Made by a program: the position numbers and the translations under genes. Under the pieces are notes generated by a model that was given only the letters and a program-made list of their open reading frames with translations, was not told the origin of the DNA and made no database searches. A DNA stretch of 64,000 bases from Phycisphaera sp. (GTDB lineage: Bacteria > Planctomycetota > Phycisphaerae > Phycisphaerales > SM1A02), in the NCBI GenBank assembly GCA_016124975.1, contig WGMP01000040.1, forward strand, positions 32,700 through 96,699. Direction: 5' to 3'. Below, piece after piece: positions 17,161 to 27,413 of this stretch (position 1 is its first letter; each line of letters starts with the position of its first letter).

Positions 17161-18315
17161 ATGATTCTCCATGTCATCGACAATCTCTATCCCGAGAGCG
17201 GGGGGCCCCCGACCGTCGCGATCGAGCTCGTTCGCCAGCAGGCAGTCATGGGCAAGAAGGTCGCGCTGCTCTGCTCGCACGCGCCGAGGAAGCCCGAGCA
17301 GCGCGCGCTTCTCGCGGAACGCTGGCGCGGGCTCGACATCGAGTACATCGTGCTCGACGAGCTGACTGAAGGCGGTTTGCGCGGCGCGCGAGCGGCCATG
17401 GACCGCCTGCGGCCGCAGATCGTGCACATCCACTGCATGTGGGAGGCGTTGGTGCGCCAGATGGCGGCGCACGCGAGGAAGCGCGGTGTGCCCTTCGTGC
17501 TGTCGACGCATGGAATGCTCCATCCGTATGCGCTTGCGCAGAAGCGGCTCAAGAAGCTCGTGTATCTCACGCTCTTCCCCGTCATCGTGCGCGGCGCGGG
17601 CGAGCTCTTCGCGCTCAATCGCGAGGAGGCCCTGTACATCACCGAGCGGTTCCGCAGACCAGCGTCGGTCCTCGCGAACGGGATCGCCGTCGACGACTAC
17701 GCGAAGCCGGAGTGCGGCCTGTTCCGCAGCCGCTTTCCCGCGATCGGTCAACGACCCTTCGTGCTCTTCGTCGGACGTCTCCATCCCATCAAGGGGATCG
17801 ACAAGCTCATGCGCAGCTATGCCCATGCCCGTGCGCGCGGACTCGAGCTCGACCTCGCGTTGGTCGGCCCTGACGATGGCGAACGACCTGCGCTCGAGTC
17901 GCTCGCGCGGGAACTCGGCCTCGTCGACCATGTCCACTTCACGGGCGGGCTCTTCGGCGCCGAGAAGCGCGACGCGTTCGCGGCCTGCTCGATCTTCGCG
18001 CACCGGCCACGCTTCGAGGGCTTCGGCATCACCGTGGTCGAGGGCCTCGCCTCAGGCAAGCCCGTCGTGACCACGCGCGAGTGCAAGCTGGACGGCTCCG
18101 CGGAGGCGGGTGCGCTGCGAATGGTGGAGGACTCCGACGAGGCGTTCGGAGATGCGCTCCTCGAGATCGCGCGAAGCGCGGACCAGGGCCGTGCCCTCGG
18201 CATCCGTGGGCAGGAGTGGGCGCGCGCCAACCTCGGCTGGGAGGCGCTGGTCGGGCAGGCGGCGGCAGCGTACAGGCGGGTCTGTGGAGCGTCGCCGATG
18301 GGCCAAGGGTCATGA
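17161..18315 (+). CDS. GT4-family glycosyltransferase
   Basis: A 384-aa GT-B fold glycosyltransferase. The N-terminal acceptor half begins MILHVIDNLYPESGGPPTVA and contains VHIHCMWEALVRQMA. The donor half has FVGRLHPIKGIDKLMRSYA, LVGPDDGERPALE and the retaining GT4 signature FEGFGITVVEGLASGKPVV with its paired Glu residues. It is predicted to add a sugar to a lipid-linked intermediate at the cytoplasmic membrane face; donor and acceptor are not defined by sequence. Its stop codon overlaps the start of the acyltransferase gene (ATGA), a sign of translational coupling. Confidence 0.88.
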   Translation: MILHVIDNLYPESGGPPTVAIELVRQQAVMGKKVALLCSHAPRKPEQRALLAERWRGLDIEYIVLDELTEGGLRGARAAMDRLRPQIVHIHCMWEALVRQMAAHARKRGVPFVLSTHGMLHPYALAQKRLKKLVYLTLFPVIVRGAGELFALNREEALYITERFRRPASVLANGIAVDDYAKPECGLFRSRFPAIGQRPFVLFVGRLHPIKGIDKLMRSYAHARARGLELDLALVGPDDGERPALESLARELGLVDHVHFTGGLFGAEKRDAFAACSIFAHRPRFEGFGITVVEGLASGKPVVTTRECKLDGSAEAGALRMVEDSDEAFGDALLEIARSADQGRALGIRGQEWARANLGWEALVGQAAAAYRRVCGASPMGQGS

Positions 18316-20132
18316 ACCTCTACCGTCCCGAGGTCGATGGACTGCGCGCGCTGGCGGTGGTTCCTGTCATCCTCTTCCATGCGGGCGTCCCCGGCTTTGC
18401 CGGTGGCTTCGTCGGTGTGGATGTTTTCTTCGTCATCAGCGGTTACCTCATCGCATCGATCATCCATGAGGAGATCCTGGACCGCCGATTCTCGGTGGTC
18501 ACGTTCCTCGAGCGTCGGGCGCGGCGCATCATTCCCGCGCTCTACGCGGTCCTGATCGTGACGCTACTGCTCGGATGGTTGTTCATGCTGCCCGACAACT
18601 TCGAGAACCTCGGCCAAAGCGTGGTCGCGACGGTCGGTGTGTCGAACAACATCCTGCTCTGGCTGACCTCGGGCTACTGGGATCTCGCGAACGAGTACAA
18701 GCCGCTTCTTCACACATGGAGCCTTGGCGTCGAAGAGCAGTTCTACTTCGTGTTCCCGTTCGTGCTGCTGTGGCTTGCGCCTCGCGGTCGACGCACGACG
18801 CTCATCGTGTTCGCGATCGTCGCGGTCGCCAGCCTCGCGGCGGCACAGTGGTTCGTGATGTGCGAGCCGCTGGCGGCGTTCTTCCTGCTGCCCATGCGCG
18901 CATGGGAGCTGCTGATGGGGGCGATGTTCGCAGTGACATGCAGGCGCGACCGCGGGCACGCGCTGCAGCTCGGTGCTGCAGGCGGGGCGCTCGCGTGGCT
19001 TGGGCTCGCCCTCATCCTCGCGCCTGTCGTGCTGTACGACGCGACGACGCCGTTTCCGGGACTCGCCGCGCTGCCACCGACCCTCGGAACGCTCCTCGTG
19101 ATCATGTTCGCCTCCGAGGCGAACGTGGTCGGGCGACTCCTGTCATGGCGCGTCCTCGTGGCGATCGGGCTCGGAAGCTACAGCGCGTACCTCTGGCATC
19201 AGCCGATCTTCGCGTTCCTGCGACTTCTCTCCCCAGAGCATCCGTCGGCTCCGGCGGTCGTTCTCGCGATCGTCGCGACCGCGGTGCTGTCTTACGCCAG
19301 TTGGCGGTTCATCGAGCAGCCCTTCCGGTCGCGGGAACGGTTCTCGCGCACGGCCGTGTTCACACTGACGATCTCCGTCGGCGGATTGCTCGCCGGCGCC
19401 GGGTTCGCCGTCGACAGAAGCAGCGGGTTTCCCGAGAGGCTCCCGTACATCGCGTCCGCCACCGAGGGCGGCGGACGGGCCGCGCGTCGGGTCTACATCG
19501 ACCGCGTCTACGCGCTTCGGTCCGAGCGATTCTCGGAGAGCGATGCACGAAAGGTGCTGCTGCTCGGAAACAGCTTCGCCCGCGATTTCGTGAACATGGT
19601 CACGGAATGCGGATACATGAAGTCCTCGGAGATCTCATATGAGCCGATCACCGAGATCGGGATGTTCTCATGTGTCCGCGACATGGAACGGTTCCCCGAG
19701 AGCCTTCGCGAGCGGCTCCGCACCTGCGATGTCCTGATCCTGGTGATGCCGATCTTCGACCCTGCCTGCATGGCCGAGGACATCGCCTGGCTGCGCGAGC
19801 AGGGAGTGCCGCAGGTGATCGTGATCGGGACCAAGAACTTCGGAGCGAATCCCAACTCGATCCTCGGCATGTCTCTCGAGGCCGCGCTCTCGTACCGGGC
19901 CCGCGTGCTGCCCGAGGTGCTGGATGCGAACCGCGTGGCGCGCGAGCTGGTTCCGGAGGACTGCTTCGTGGACCTCCTGGCCATCCTCGCGGACGAGGAG
20001 GGACGCGTTCCCCTGCTCGATGGCTCGGGAAAGCTGTTGTCCGAGGACGGCGGGCACCTCACGCTGGCGGGCGCACGCTTCGTCGGCGAGCGTCTCTTTG
20101 CGCATCCGTTGCTGGCGCCGCTGCGCGACTGA
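18312..20132 (+). CDS. OafA/YrhL-like acyltransferase 3 with C-terminal SGNH domain
   Basis: 606 aa. The N-terminal membrane part (residues about 1-370, ten or so hydrophobic segments) begins YRPEVDGLRALAVVPVILFH and continues GGFVGVDVFFVISGYLIAS, the acyltransferase-3 signature with its essential His. LLHTWSLGVEEQFYFVFP is also typical. A periplasmic SGNH-like domain follows, with LLLGNSFARDFV (GNS in place of GDS) and DGGHLTLAGARFV carrying the C-terminal His. Such fusions O-acetylate or otherwise O-acylate surface polysaccharides. The ATG overlaps the upstream stop; a longer open frame upstream of it is the antisense-like shadow of the glycosyltransferase and was not used. Confidence 0.9.
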   Translation: MNLYRPEVDGLRALAVVPVILFHAGVPGFAGGFVGVDVFFVISGYLIASIIHEEILDRRFSVVTFLERRARRIIPALYAVLIVTLLLGWLFMLPDNFENLGQSVVATVGVSNNILLWLTSGYWDLANEYKPLLHTWSLGVEEQFYFVFPFVLLWLAPRGRRTTLIVFAIVAVASLAAAQWFVMCEPLAAFFLLPMRAWELLMGAMFAVTCRRDRGHALQLGAAGGALAWLGLALILAPVVLYDATTPFPGLAALPPTLGTLLVIMFASEANVVGRLLSWRVLVAIGLGSYSAYLWHQPIFAFLRLLSPEHPSAPAVVLAIVATAVLSYASWRFIEQPFRSRERFSRTAVFTLTISVGGLLAGAGFAVDRSSGFPERLPYIASATEGGGRAARRVYIDRVYALRSERFSESDARKVLLLGNSFARDFVNMVTECGYMKSSEISYEPITEIGMFSCVRDMERFPESLRERLRTCDVLILVMPIFDPACMAEDIAWLREQGVPQVIVIGTKNFGANPNSILGMSLEAALSYRARVLPEVLDANRVARELVPEDCFVDLLAILADEEGRVPLLDGSGKLLSEDGGHLTLAGARFVGERLFAHPLLAPLRD

Positions 20133-20304
20133 GGATCTGCGGGGGCCTGGCGGCGGGATCCGGCGATCGTCGGTCCAAGCGGATTGACTTGGCCCCACGA
20201 TCGCGACCGCGAGCCAGCTTCCCGGCCGAGATCTCTTCCGTGAAGTGCGTGCTGCACCAATAAATGCTGGAACCCCGGGCTGGGATGGCCGATACTCCGA
20301 TGCG

Positions 20305-21768
20305 ATGTTGATTCTCGCCCAAGACGGTGGCTTCGAGGCCACCCTTCGAAACGCGCTTGAGCCGCTGCTGACCCCGGTCGGCATGATCGGCTTGCTGCTG
20401 GGTGGCGCGTTCCTGCTCTGGGTCGCCTTCTCTAGGCACGGCGCGTTCGTCGGTGGCGTCGTCATTCTTCTGTTCCTGACCATGATGGTGCAGGAGAACA
20501 AGTACTTCGACAACACGCTTATCACGCCGCTCGAGCAGATTCGAGCGCTTGGCAAGACGATCACCTTTGCCACGCTGATCGCCGTGACGGCGAACCTGTT
20601 CATGCGCCCGAACGTGAGCGGGAGGTTCGCGCTTAGCCTTCCGATCATCCTGCTCTTCCTGTTTGAGACGATGTACCTCGCGCGCATCGTCGCGAACGGC
20701 GAGACGATCCGTGGCGGCTTTGGCTGGATCGGGGTTCTGTTCATCCTGTTGTCCTTCGGAATCGGCTATTCCCGGCTTGTGAGGACGAGCGAGGACCTCG
20801 ACCGGGGGATTCGGATGTTCGCGTGGGCGAGCGCCGCGTTCATCTGCCTGAATCTCATGCAGTTGGCCCTCGGGCCGCGCCAGGCGATCGCCGGCGACCG
20901 GTTCGCAGGAATCAGCGCGAATCCGCAGCTCGCGGGCTTCGTCTCCGCTGTGTTCATACTCTGCAACGCGCATCTCTTCGGCCGCGCGCCTTTGGCATCA
21001 TGGTCACGCTGGCTCCATGGAGTGCAGATCGGGATTCTCAGCGTGCTCGTGGTCTGGACGGGATCGAGAATGAGCGCGCTGTGCTGTGTCGCAAGCCTGC
21101 TCATGTACTACAGGTTCCGTCTTGGGACCTTCTCGATCCTGCTCGCTTCAGCGGGAGTCGTCTTCCTGATGTTCGTGACGCTCTTCGGAGACAGCTTGGT
21201 CGGCGTGTCCCGATTCGTTGAAGGCGAGAACACGCGTCGCGACATTTGGCTCAAGCTGATCGCCGACTTCCAGTCCGCTCCCTTCTTTGGGGTGATGAAC
21301 CAGAGCTCGGAGGAGATCGGTGCATCCGAGTCGACCTATCTCACCACCCTTTCCCTGATGGGCATCTCCGGCGCGATCCCGCTCTCATTCTTCGTCCTTG
21401 CGACGACATGGCAGTTCATCGGCATGCTCAGAGCGAGGCGAAGCGGCCGAGTCGAGCCGACGCAGGTGGACTTCGCCATGGGTCAGTTCGTGATTCTTGC
21501 GATCGGAACGGTGTTCGAGGGCTTCCTTCTCGGAATCCTGTCCTTCGCGGTGGTCTGGGTGTATTTCGTACTTTCGTTCTCCACGGCCCTGGTGGACGAC
21601 GGCCGGGTGCTCACTGAGCGGGACTCGTTCGACGGCGAGGAGGACGAGGCCTGCGACGGCGACCTCGGCTATGCAGAGACCATCGACGCGGACCCGCTTG
21701 AACAGCCTCGAATCGACGATGCGGGCGCCGTCGGCGAGCATCACGCCTGTTCGACGCGCGATCGATGA
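20305..21768 (+). CDS. O-antigen ligase/polymerase-like membrane protein
   Basis: A 487-aa membrane protein with about 10-12 hydrophobic segments and a large extracytoplasmic loop (about residues 280-360) containing FVEGENTRRDIWLKLIADF, in the position and style of the O-antigen ligase (WaaL/Wzy) family. The last 60 residues are acidic and cytoplasmic. It is likely the polymerase or ligase of the locus; sequence does not separate these roles. The chosen ATG (MLILAQDGG) lies at the first hydrophobic region; a start 20 codons upstream is possible. Local base composition is somewhat less GC-rich than in housekeeping genes of the window, as is common for Wzy genes. It lies 172 bp after the acyltransferase. 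Confidence 0.75.
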   Translation: MLILAQDGGFEATLRNALEPLLTPVGMIGLLLGGAFLLWVAFSRHGAFVGGVVILLFLTMMVQENKYFDNTLITPLEQIRALGKTITFATLIAVTANLFMRPNVSGRFALSLPIILLFLFETMYLARIVANGETIRGGFGWIGVLFILLSFGIGYSRLVRTSEDLDRGIRMFAWASAAFICLNLMQLALGPRQAIAGDRFAGISANPQLAGFVSAVFILCNAHLFGRAPLASWSRWLHGVQIGILSVLVVWTGSRMSALCCVASLLMYYRFRLGTFSILLASAGVVFLMFVTLFGDSLVGVSRFVEGENTRRDIWLKLIADFQSAPFFGVMNQSSEEIGASESTYLTTLSLMGISGAIPLSFFVLATTWQFIGMLRARRSGRVEPTQVDFAMGQFVILAIGTVFEGFLLGILSFAVVWVYFVLSFSTALVDDGRVLTERDSFDGEEDEACDGDLGYAETIDADPLEQPRIDDAGAVGEHHACSTRDR

Positions 21769-21904
21769 GTCGTTTGATCCCCTAGACATGCAGGCCTAGG
21801 AAGACGTGGCAATGCGCGGGGATCCTTCGGGCCGTTGCGGAAGCGACTGCGAAGTCGGCATACCCAAGCCCCTTGCCGCGGCGGTGGTTACGCAGCCTCT
21901 CGGG

Positions 21905-22696
21905 TCACGAAGGCTTTGCGACCTCGAACATGAGCACGCAGCGAAACCGCTCGAGTGCATCGCTCGCGTTCACCAGGCGCTCGTAGAGACGCCCGCAGGC
22001 ATAGGTGGCGGCATTAAACCGAAGGTACTCGGGCCGCCCTTCCACACGCACGATCGATCGCACCTCGAAGTCAGCGGCTCGCGAGAGCCGCGCCACGTCT
22101 CCTGCCGAGTTGCAGCGATAGCAGGTGGGAAAGGTGTCGTGCTCCTGCCGGCCACGGCGGCGGTTCACGGCCTTGTGGAACCAAGTAGGGGTGCAGCGCG
22201 CGATGAGCGGCATGTAGTGCCACTTGTTCGGGGTCTTCGCGAGGAAAACGCCCCCAGGCTTAAGTACCCTCCACACCTCGCGAAAGGTCGTCAGCGGGTC
22301 GGCCACATGCTCCATGACGTTGTCTGCGAACACGACGTCGAACGACTCGTTGTCGTAGGGAATGACTGCTTCGGGAAGCTTCAGAACACGTGCCTCGTCG
22401 AGATACGGATTCTCGAAGACCGCCTCCTCGGGATCGGTTCCCGCGACGAACCGGGCGATGCCGCGAAAGTTCATGTGCTCGACGTGCCCTCGGCCGCAGC
22501 CGTAGTCGAGCACGCTCTTGCCAGCGTCGATCCGCCGAAGCAGCATCTCGCGAAAAAGGCGGTTATCCCAGTTCGGCTCGAACTGTGGGTACCAACGCTG
22601 ATCGAGTGACCGCACGCTTGGAAGCACGATGCGTTGATATCGGTTTAGGGCATGGCGCCTCTGCAGCGAAATGCTCCCCACCGTGGGGCGAGGCAT
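21905..22696 (-). CDS. Class I SAM-dependent methyltransferase
   Basis: A 263-aa protein with the class I SAM fold: motif I is SVLDYGCGRGHVEHM, then GTDPEEAVFENP, FDVVFADNVMEHVADP and VLKPGGVFLAKTPNKWHY. The C-terminal part has FPTCYRCNSAGDVARLSRAA, seen in methyltransferases of polysaccharide loci. It probably methylates a sugar or a lipid-linked intermediate; the acceptor is unknown. The start is uncertain: an in-frame ATG at 22756 would add 20 Arg-rich residues without an SD, whereas the ATG at 22696 follows a GAGGGG stretch. It is convergent with the ligase-like gene (136 bp gap). Confidence 0.82.
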   Translation of the reverse strand: MPRPTVGSISLQRRHALNRYQRIVLPSVRSLDQRWYPQFEPNWDNRLFREMLLRRIDAGKSVLDYGCGRGHVEHMNFRGIARFVAGTDPEEAVFENPYLDEARVLKLPEAVIPYDNESFDVVFADNVMEHVADPLTTFREVWRVLKPGGVFLAKTPNKWHYMPLIARCTPTWFHKAVNRRRGRQEHDTFPTCYRCNSAGDVARLSRAADFEVRSIVRVEGRPEYLRFNAATYACGRLYERLVNASDALERFRCVLMFEVAKPS

Positions 22697-23028
22697 GCCC
22701 CTCGACCTGCGGCGTACGGCATGGACGCTGCTGTGCGGGCGTCGAGGATCAAACATCCCGGCACGTGGTGGGCCGTATCATTCACAGAAGGCGGCTCGGT
22801 CGCTTCGCGAGGGAACTTGAGCGGATCTGAGTTGAGAGACGACGTTTTCGCTCCTACGGCGGATCAGGGAGAGTCGGGCGGTCTGGTCGCTTTTGACGCG
22901 GCGGAAGTGACGGGCAGGCGTAGGAATCGGATTGCAGGGTGGCGTGGAATTCCGAGACTAGGGCGTCGGTCCAATCTGGGCCGATTTCATTCCGGTGTGG
23001 TGTTCGAGCATTCGTGGAGGAACAGCTG
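22697..23028. promoter_or_regulatory. Divergent intergenic region between methyltransferase and secreted protein
   Basis: No gene is recognised in these 330 bp. A TATCAT hexamer at 22776-22781 could be a -10 box for the plus-strand gene, giving a leader of about 240 nt. The end of the region has the strong GGAGG ribosome binding site (23016-23020) of the next gene. Confidence 0.3.
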
Positions 23029-25050
23029 ATGCGCTCATCTTTCGGTTCGATTCTGCTTCCCGTCTCCTTGGCCGCCGTGCTCGGCGGGCTTGTCTTCGAT
23101 TCTCAGCTTGCGTCGGCAGCAGCGCCGACGGCTCAACAGGCGGCGGCGTCCAAAGGAACGAGTTCATCAAGCGGCACCGTCCGAACGCCCTTCAATCGCC
23201 TGTTCTCATCCGCGGCGCCGAGCTCAAACACGGGCTCTGCAGCACCCTCGAAGTCTCTCGGCGCAAGCAGCGCGGCCACGAGCTCGTCCAAGGCGACCTC
23301 GAGCTCGTCCAAGCCTGCGGCGAGCCACACGACGACCTTGCCATCAACGGTCGCGCCGAAGCCGAGCGCGAAGCAGCCTGCAGCGAAGGCACCGTCGCGA
23401 ATGATGTCAAAGCCAGCGGCCAAGGCGACGCCGGCTCCGAAGTCGATCATGCCGACGCCTCCGAAGAAGCCGGCCGCCCCATCCGCGTCGGGAACAGGCG
23501 CGGCCGCGAGCGGCTCCGCGTCGGGAACGACCGGCCAGACCGGATCGACTGGGTCTAGTTCAGGATCGACCTCGTCGCCTCCGCTGAGCGCGATGGCGCA
23601 GCAGACGGCGCCGCGGATCTGGGTCGCAACATGGACGCCGACACCCGCCGACTGCACGAATATGTCGCACCTGATCTATCTGCCTGGTCAGTTCGTGCCC
23701 GGAGCGACGAACATCAGGCCGAATCCGGTCGAGCTCGCACAGCTCAGCCAGCAGCGGCCCGAGGGCCGCGCCGCGATCTTCTGGTGGCGCTACTCGAACA
23801 GCCTCTTCGACTTCCCGTCGTCGTCGCACTACAGCGCGCCTGCACCTGCGCAGCCCAAGCCGTACTCCGAGTTCGCGATCAACGCGGTCCGTGACGAGTG
23901 GTCGCAGTGGCTTGCGGACTACAAGGCTGCAGGCGGAAGGCTCGACTATTTGATCGGCGACTCGGAGCGGTGGGGGATCTACAAGAACTGGGAGCTGAGC
24001 CAGTCGCAGGTCAACTTCGTGGCGAACGACCCCGCCATCTCCAACATCGCGGTCGGCCTCAACTCCATGTCGTCGCCCTTCGATGGGATCGCGATATCGC
24101 AGGTGCTGCAGTTCATGACGAGCCCTGCGTATCTGACGTGGAACAAGGCGATCGGGAAGATCACCGCCGCCGCCATGAATCGCGCGGTGTGGGAGCCGGC
24201 GGCGGCGGCGTTCCCAGCCGTCCGTGGCAGCAACTACGACGGCAAGTTGATGATCGACGGACCTGCGCCCGACTACAACGGCCATCCGCAAATCTCTGAC
24301 AACGTCGTCGGCACTGCGGCGTCTCCCGTCGCATATGGGTGGATCCACCACGCATCCACGGCTTGGTTCATCGACGCACAGGATCCGACGAAGCTCTCCA
24401 AGAGCGGAACGGAGCGGATCTCGCGCACCCCCTGGTTCAGCTTCGTCGTGGATGTCCAGCTCGGCCGGTCTTGCAAGAGAAACGATCCGGCTCGTCCGCT
24501 ACAGCCTTGGGTTGCGCTGCAGATCTGGGAGGGGGATCCGCAAGGAACCGTCAGTTACGCTCGGGACATCCGCTACCACGACGAGATGCTGCGCCACTAC
24601 GCGCTCCTCGGCACCGAGGTGTTCCTCTGGTGGAACACGGCATCCGCATTCCCCGCCCCGCTCCCCGGCTCGGCGACGCTCTCGCGTGACGACTGCGCGC
24701 GTCGGTTCAACGCGGTGGTCGACGAGATCAACGAGACCACTCTTGGCGTCGTCACAGAGACCACGACCCTGAGCGCCGTTCCCTTCTCGACCGATGTGGT
24801 CACCACGGGCGCTCGACGCGTCGACGGCCGCTGGATCTGGAGGACGACGGTGCGCCCCGGGTTCAACTCTGTCCGCAACATCGACACGGGCGCCGTGCAC
24901 GCGCTGACCTCTGGCGTGGGACGCTGGGATCTCACGGAGACCGCCAATATGCCGCGGTACGTCGGGCACATCCAGACCGCAAGTGCGACGAGCCAGCAGC
25001 TTCCGGGCGGCGTGAACGTCATCGTGCTTGGCGGCGGTGGGGGAGAGTGA
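23029..25050 (+). CDS. Large secreted protein: Ala/Ser/Lys/Pro-rich linker plus unidentified globular domain
   Basis: A 673-aa exported protein with a signal peptide (MRSSFGSILLPVSLAAVLGG, cleavage near ASA). Residues about 25-185 are a low-complexity, basic Ala/Ser/Pro/Lys linker, perhaps wall- or glycan-associated. The globular remainder contains YLIGDSERWGIYKNWELSQ, an alternating strand/helix pattern, ALQIWEGDPQGTVSYARDIR, and HYALLGTEVFLWWNTASAF, which together resemble a TIM-barrel glycoside-hydrolase-like fold with acidic residues at strand ends. I do not recognise the family. The ATG has GGAGG 8 nt upstream. Its position inside the polysaccharide locus suggests a glycan lyase, hydrolase or binding protein; this is inference. 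A strong terminator follows. Confidence 0.7.
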   Translation: MRSSFGSILLPVSLAAVLGGLVFDSQLASAAAPTAQQAAASKGTSSSSGTVRTPFNRLFSSAAPSSNTGSAAPSKSLGASSAATSSSKATSSSSKPAASHTTTLPSTVAPKPSAKQPAAKAPSRMMSKPAAKATPAPKSIMPTPPKKPAAPSASGTGAAASGSASGTTGQTGSTGSSSGSTSSPPLSAMAQQTAPRIWVATWTPTPADCTNMSHLIYLPGQFVPGATNIRPNPVELAQLSQQRPEGRAAIFWWRYSNSLFDFPSSSHYSAPAPAQPKPYSEFAINAVRDEWSQWLADYKAAGGRLDYLIGDSERWGIYKNWELSQSQVNFVANDPAISNIAVGLNSMSSPFDGIAISQVLQFMTSPAYLTWNKAIGKITAAAMNRAVWEPAAAAFPAVRGSNYDGKLMIDGPAPDYNGHPQISDNVVGTAASPVAYGWIHHASTAWFIDAQDPTKLSKSGTERISRTPWFSFVVDVQLGRSCKRNDPARPLQPWVALQIWEGDPQGTVSYARDIRYHDEMLRHYALLGTEVFLWWNTASAFPAPLPGSATLSRDDCARRFNAVVDEINETTLGVVTETTTLSAVPFSTDVVTTGARRVDGRWIWRTTVRPGFNSVRNIDTGAVHALTSGVGRWDLTETANMPRYVGHIQTASATSQQLPGGVNVIVLGGGGGE

Positions 25051-25082
25051 CCGCGCGGAGAAACGAGTCAGGCGAGTGATCC

Positions 25083-25114
25083 CGACGGCCCGCACCGCAA
25101 GGTGCGGGCCGTCG
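25083..25114. terminator. Bidirectional hairpin terminator between convergent genes
   Basis: A perfect 14-bp GC-rich stem (25083-25096 pairing with 25101-25114) is closed by a GCAA tetraloop. It lies between the plus-strand secreted protein and the minus-strand gmd and can serve both; CGCTTTC follows on the plus strand. Confidence 0.8.
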
Positions 25115-25145
25115 CGCTTTCACGCGCGGCGATTGCATCGCCTCC

Positions 25146-26234
<1,089 letters not shown>

Positions 26235-26246
26235 TCAGGGACGGGG

Positions 26247-26287
26247 ATGAAGGACAGGGATCGCGGAATGGAATGAAGGATAGGGAT
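26247..26287 (+). repeat. Purine-rich direct repeat in the gmd/fcl intergenic region
   Basis: ATGAAGGACAGGGAT (26247-26261) recurs 26 bp later as ATGAAGGATAGGGAT (26273-26287), 14 of 15 identical. The surrounding 80 bp are strongly purine-biased on the plus strand. The position between two divergent genes of one pathway suggests an operator, but no regulator is identified. Confidence 0.4.
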
Positions 26288-26369
26288 ATAGGACATCGGG
26301 CGCAGGCGGTGCCGCGGCTCGGAAATGCTCATCGGCTCATCACTCGCGACCGATAGAAGAATCGACGCC

Positions 26370-27377
26370 ATGCCTTCAGGCCCCCCCAGACCCAGCACTT
26401 CCTCGTCGCTTGCGGGTGCGCGGATCGTCGTCACGGGCGGCTCGGGCTTCCTCGGAAGGGCGGTGCTGGCGCAACTGGCCGCGCGCGGTGTCACCGATCC
26501 CTTCGTTCCGCGTCGACGCGAATACGACCTCACAGAGCGCGAGGCCGTCGAGCGGCTCTATCGCGACGCGCGACCCGATGTCGTGCTGCACCTCGCGGCC
26601 GAGGTCGGCGGCATTGGCGCGAACGCGCGCAGCCCCGGCCGTTACTTCTACGCCAACATGGCGATGGCGCTCCATCTGATCGAGGAGGCGCGGCGGCATG
26701 GACTTCGCAAGTTCGTGCAGGTGGGCACCATCTGCTCCTATCCGAAGCACACGCCCGTTCCGTTCCGCGAGGAGGACCTCTGGAACGGCTACCCCGAGGA
26801 GACGAACGCACCGTACGGGATCGCCAAGAAGGCCGCGCTCGTGATGCTCGACGCCTATCGGCGGCAGTACGGGCTCGCGTCGGCGTGCGTTCTTCCTGTC
26901 AATCTCTATGGGCCGTGGGACAATTTCGACCGCGAGACCTCGCATGTGATTCCCGCGCTGATCCGCAAGTGCCTCGAGGCCGTCGAGGCGGGCGCGCCCT
27001 CGATCACCTGCTGGGGAACGGGTCGCGCGAGCCGCGAGTTCCTCTTCGTCGACGACGCGGCGGAGGGCGTGGTCGCGGCGGCCGAAAGGGTCGATGACCC
27101 TGACCCGATCAATCTCGGCACCTCGAGCGAGATCACCATCCGCGACCTCACGGAGCGCATCGCGCGTCTTTGCGGCTTCGAGGGCTCGATCGCGTGGGAC
27201 GCGACGCGGCCCGACGGCCAGCCGCGTCGCGCGGTCGATGCGAGCAGGGCACGCGAGCGCCTTGGGTGGATTGCGCGCACCGATCTTGACGAGGGGCTGC
27301 GACGCACGGTGGAGTGGTACCGCTGCAATCGCGAACATCGCTCTGGGTACGATCCATCCGTGGCCGGGAGCCATTGA
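26370..27377 (+). CDS. fcl: GDP-L-fucose synthase (GDP-4-keto-6-deoxymannose epimerase/reductase)
   Basis: A 335-aa SDR protein. After an 18-residue polar lead it has [39 protein letters not shown] (the GDP-fucose synthase hallmark), the [15 protein letters not shown] region, and the catalytic [23 protein letters not shown] and [14 protein letters not shown] complete the pattern. It performs the 3,5-epimerisation and 4-reduction that yield GDP-L-fucose, using the product of Gmd. An in-frame ATG 15 codons upstream is possible; the downstream ATG is preferred because the extension is not conserved-looking. It lies 36 bp before a glycosyltransferase on the same strand. Confidence 0.92.
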   Translation: MPSGPPRPSTSSSLAGARIVVTGGSGFLGRAVLAQLAARGVTDPFVPRRREYDLTEREAVERLYRDARPDVVLHLAAEVGGIGANARSPGRYFYANMAMALHLIEEARRHGLRKFVQVGTICSYPKHTPVPFREEDLWNGYPEETNAPYGIAKKAALVMLDAYRRQYGLASACVLPVNLYGPWDNFDRETSHVIPALIRKCLEAVEAGAPSITCWGTGRASREFLFVDDAAEGVVAAAERVDDPDPINLGTSSEITIRDLTERIARLCGFEGSIAWDATRPDGQPRRAVDASRARERLGWIARTDLDEGLRRTVEWYRCNREHRSGYDPSVAGSH

Positions 27378-27413
27378 ACGAGAAACGCCGTCCGGGATCC
27401 GACACGAAGCACC

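Noticed and set aside
15399..17183. A long uninterrupted minus-strand open frame opposite the nucleotide-sugar dehydrogenase end and the flippase
   Set aside because: Its translation is dominated by Arg, Asp, Glu and His with no fold pattern, while the plus strand encodes two clear family members. It is a by-product of GC-rich codon bias.
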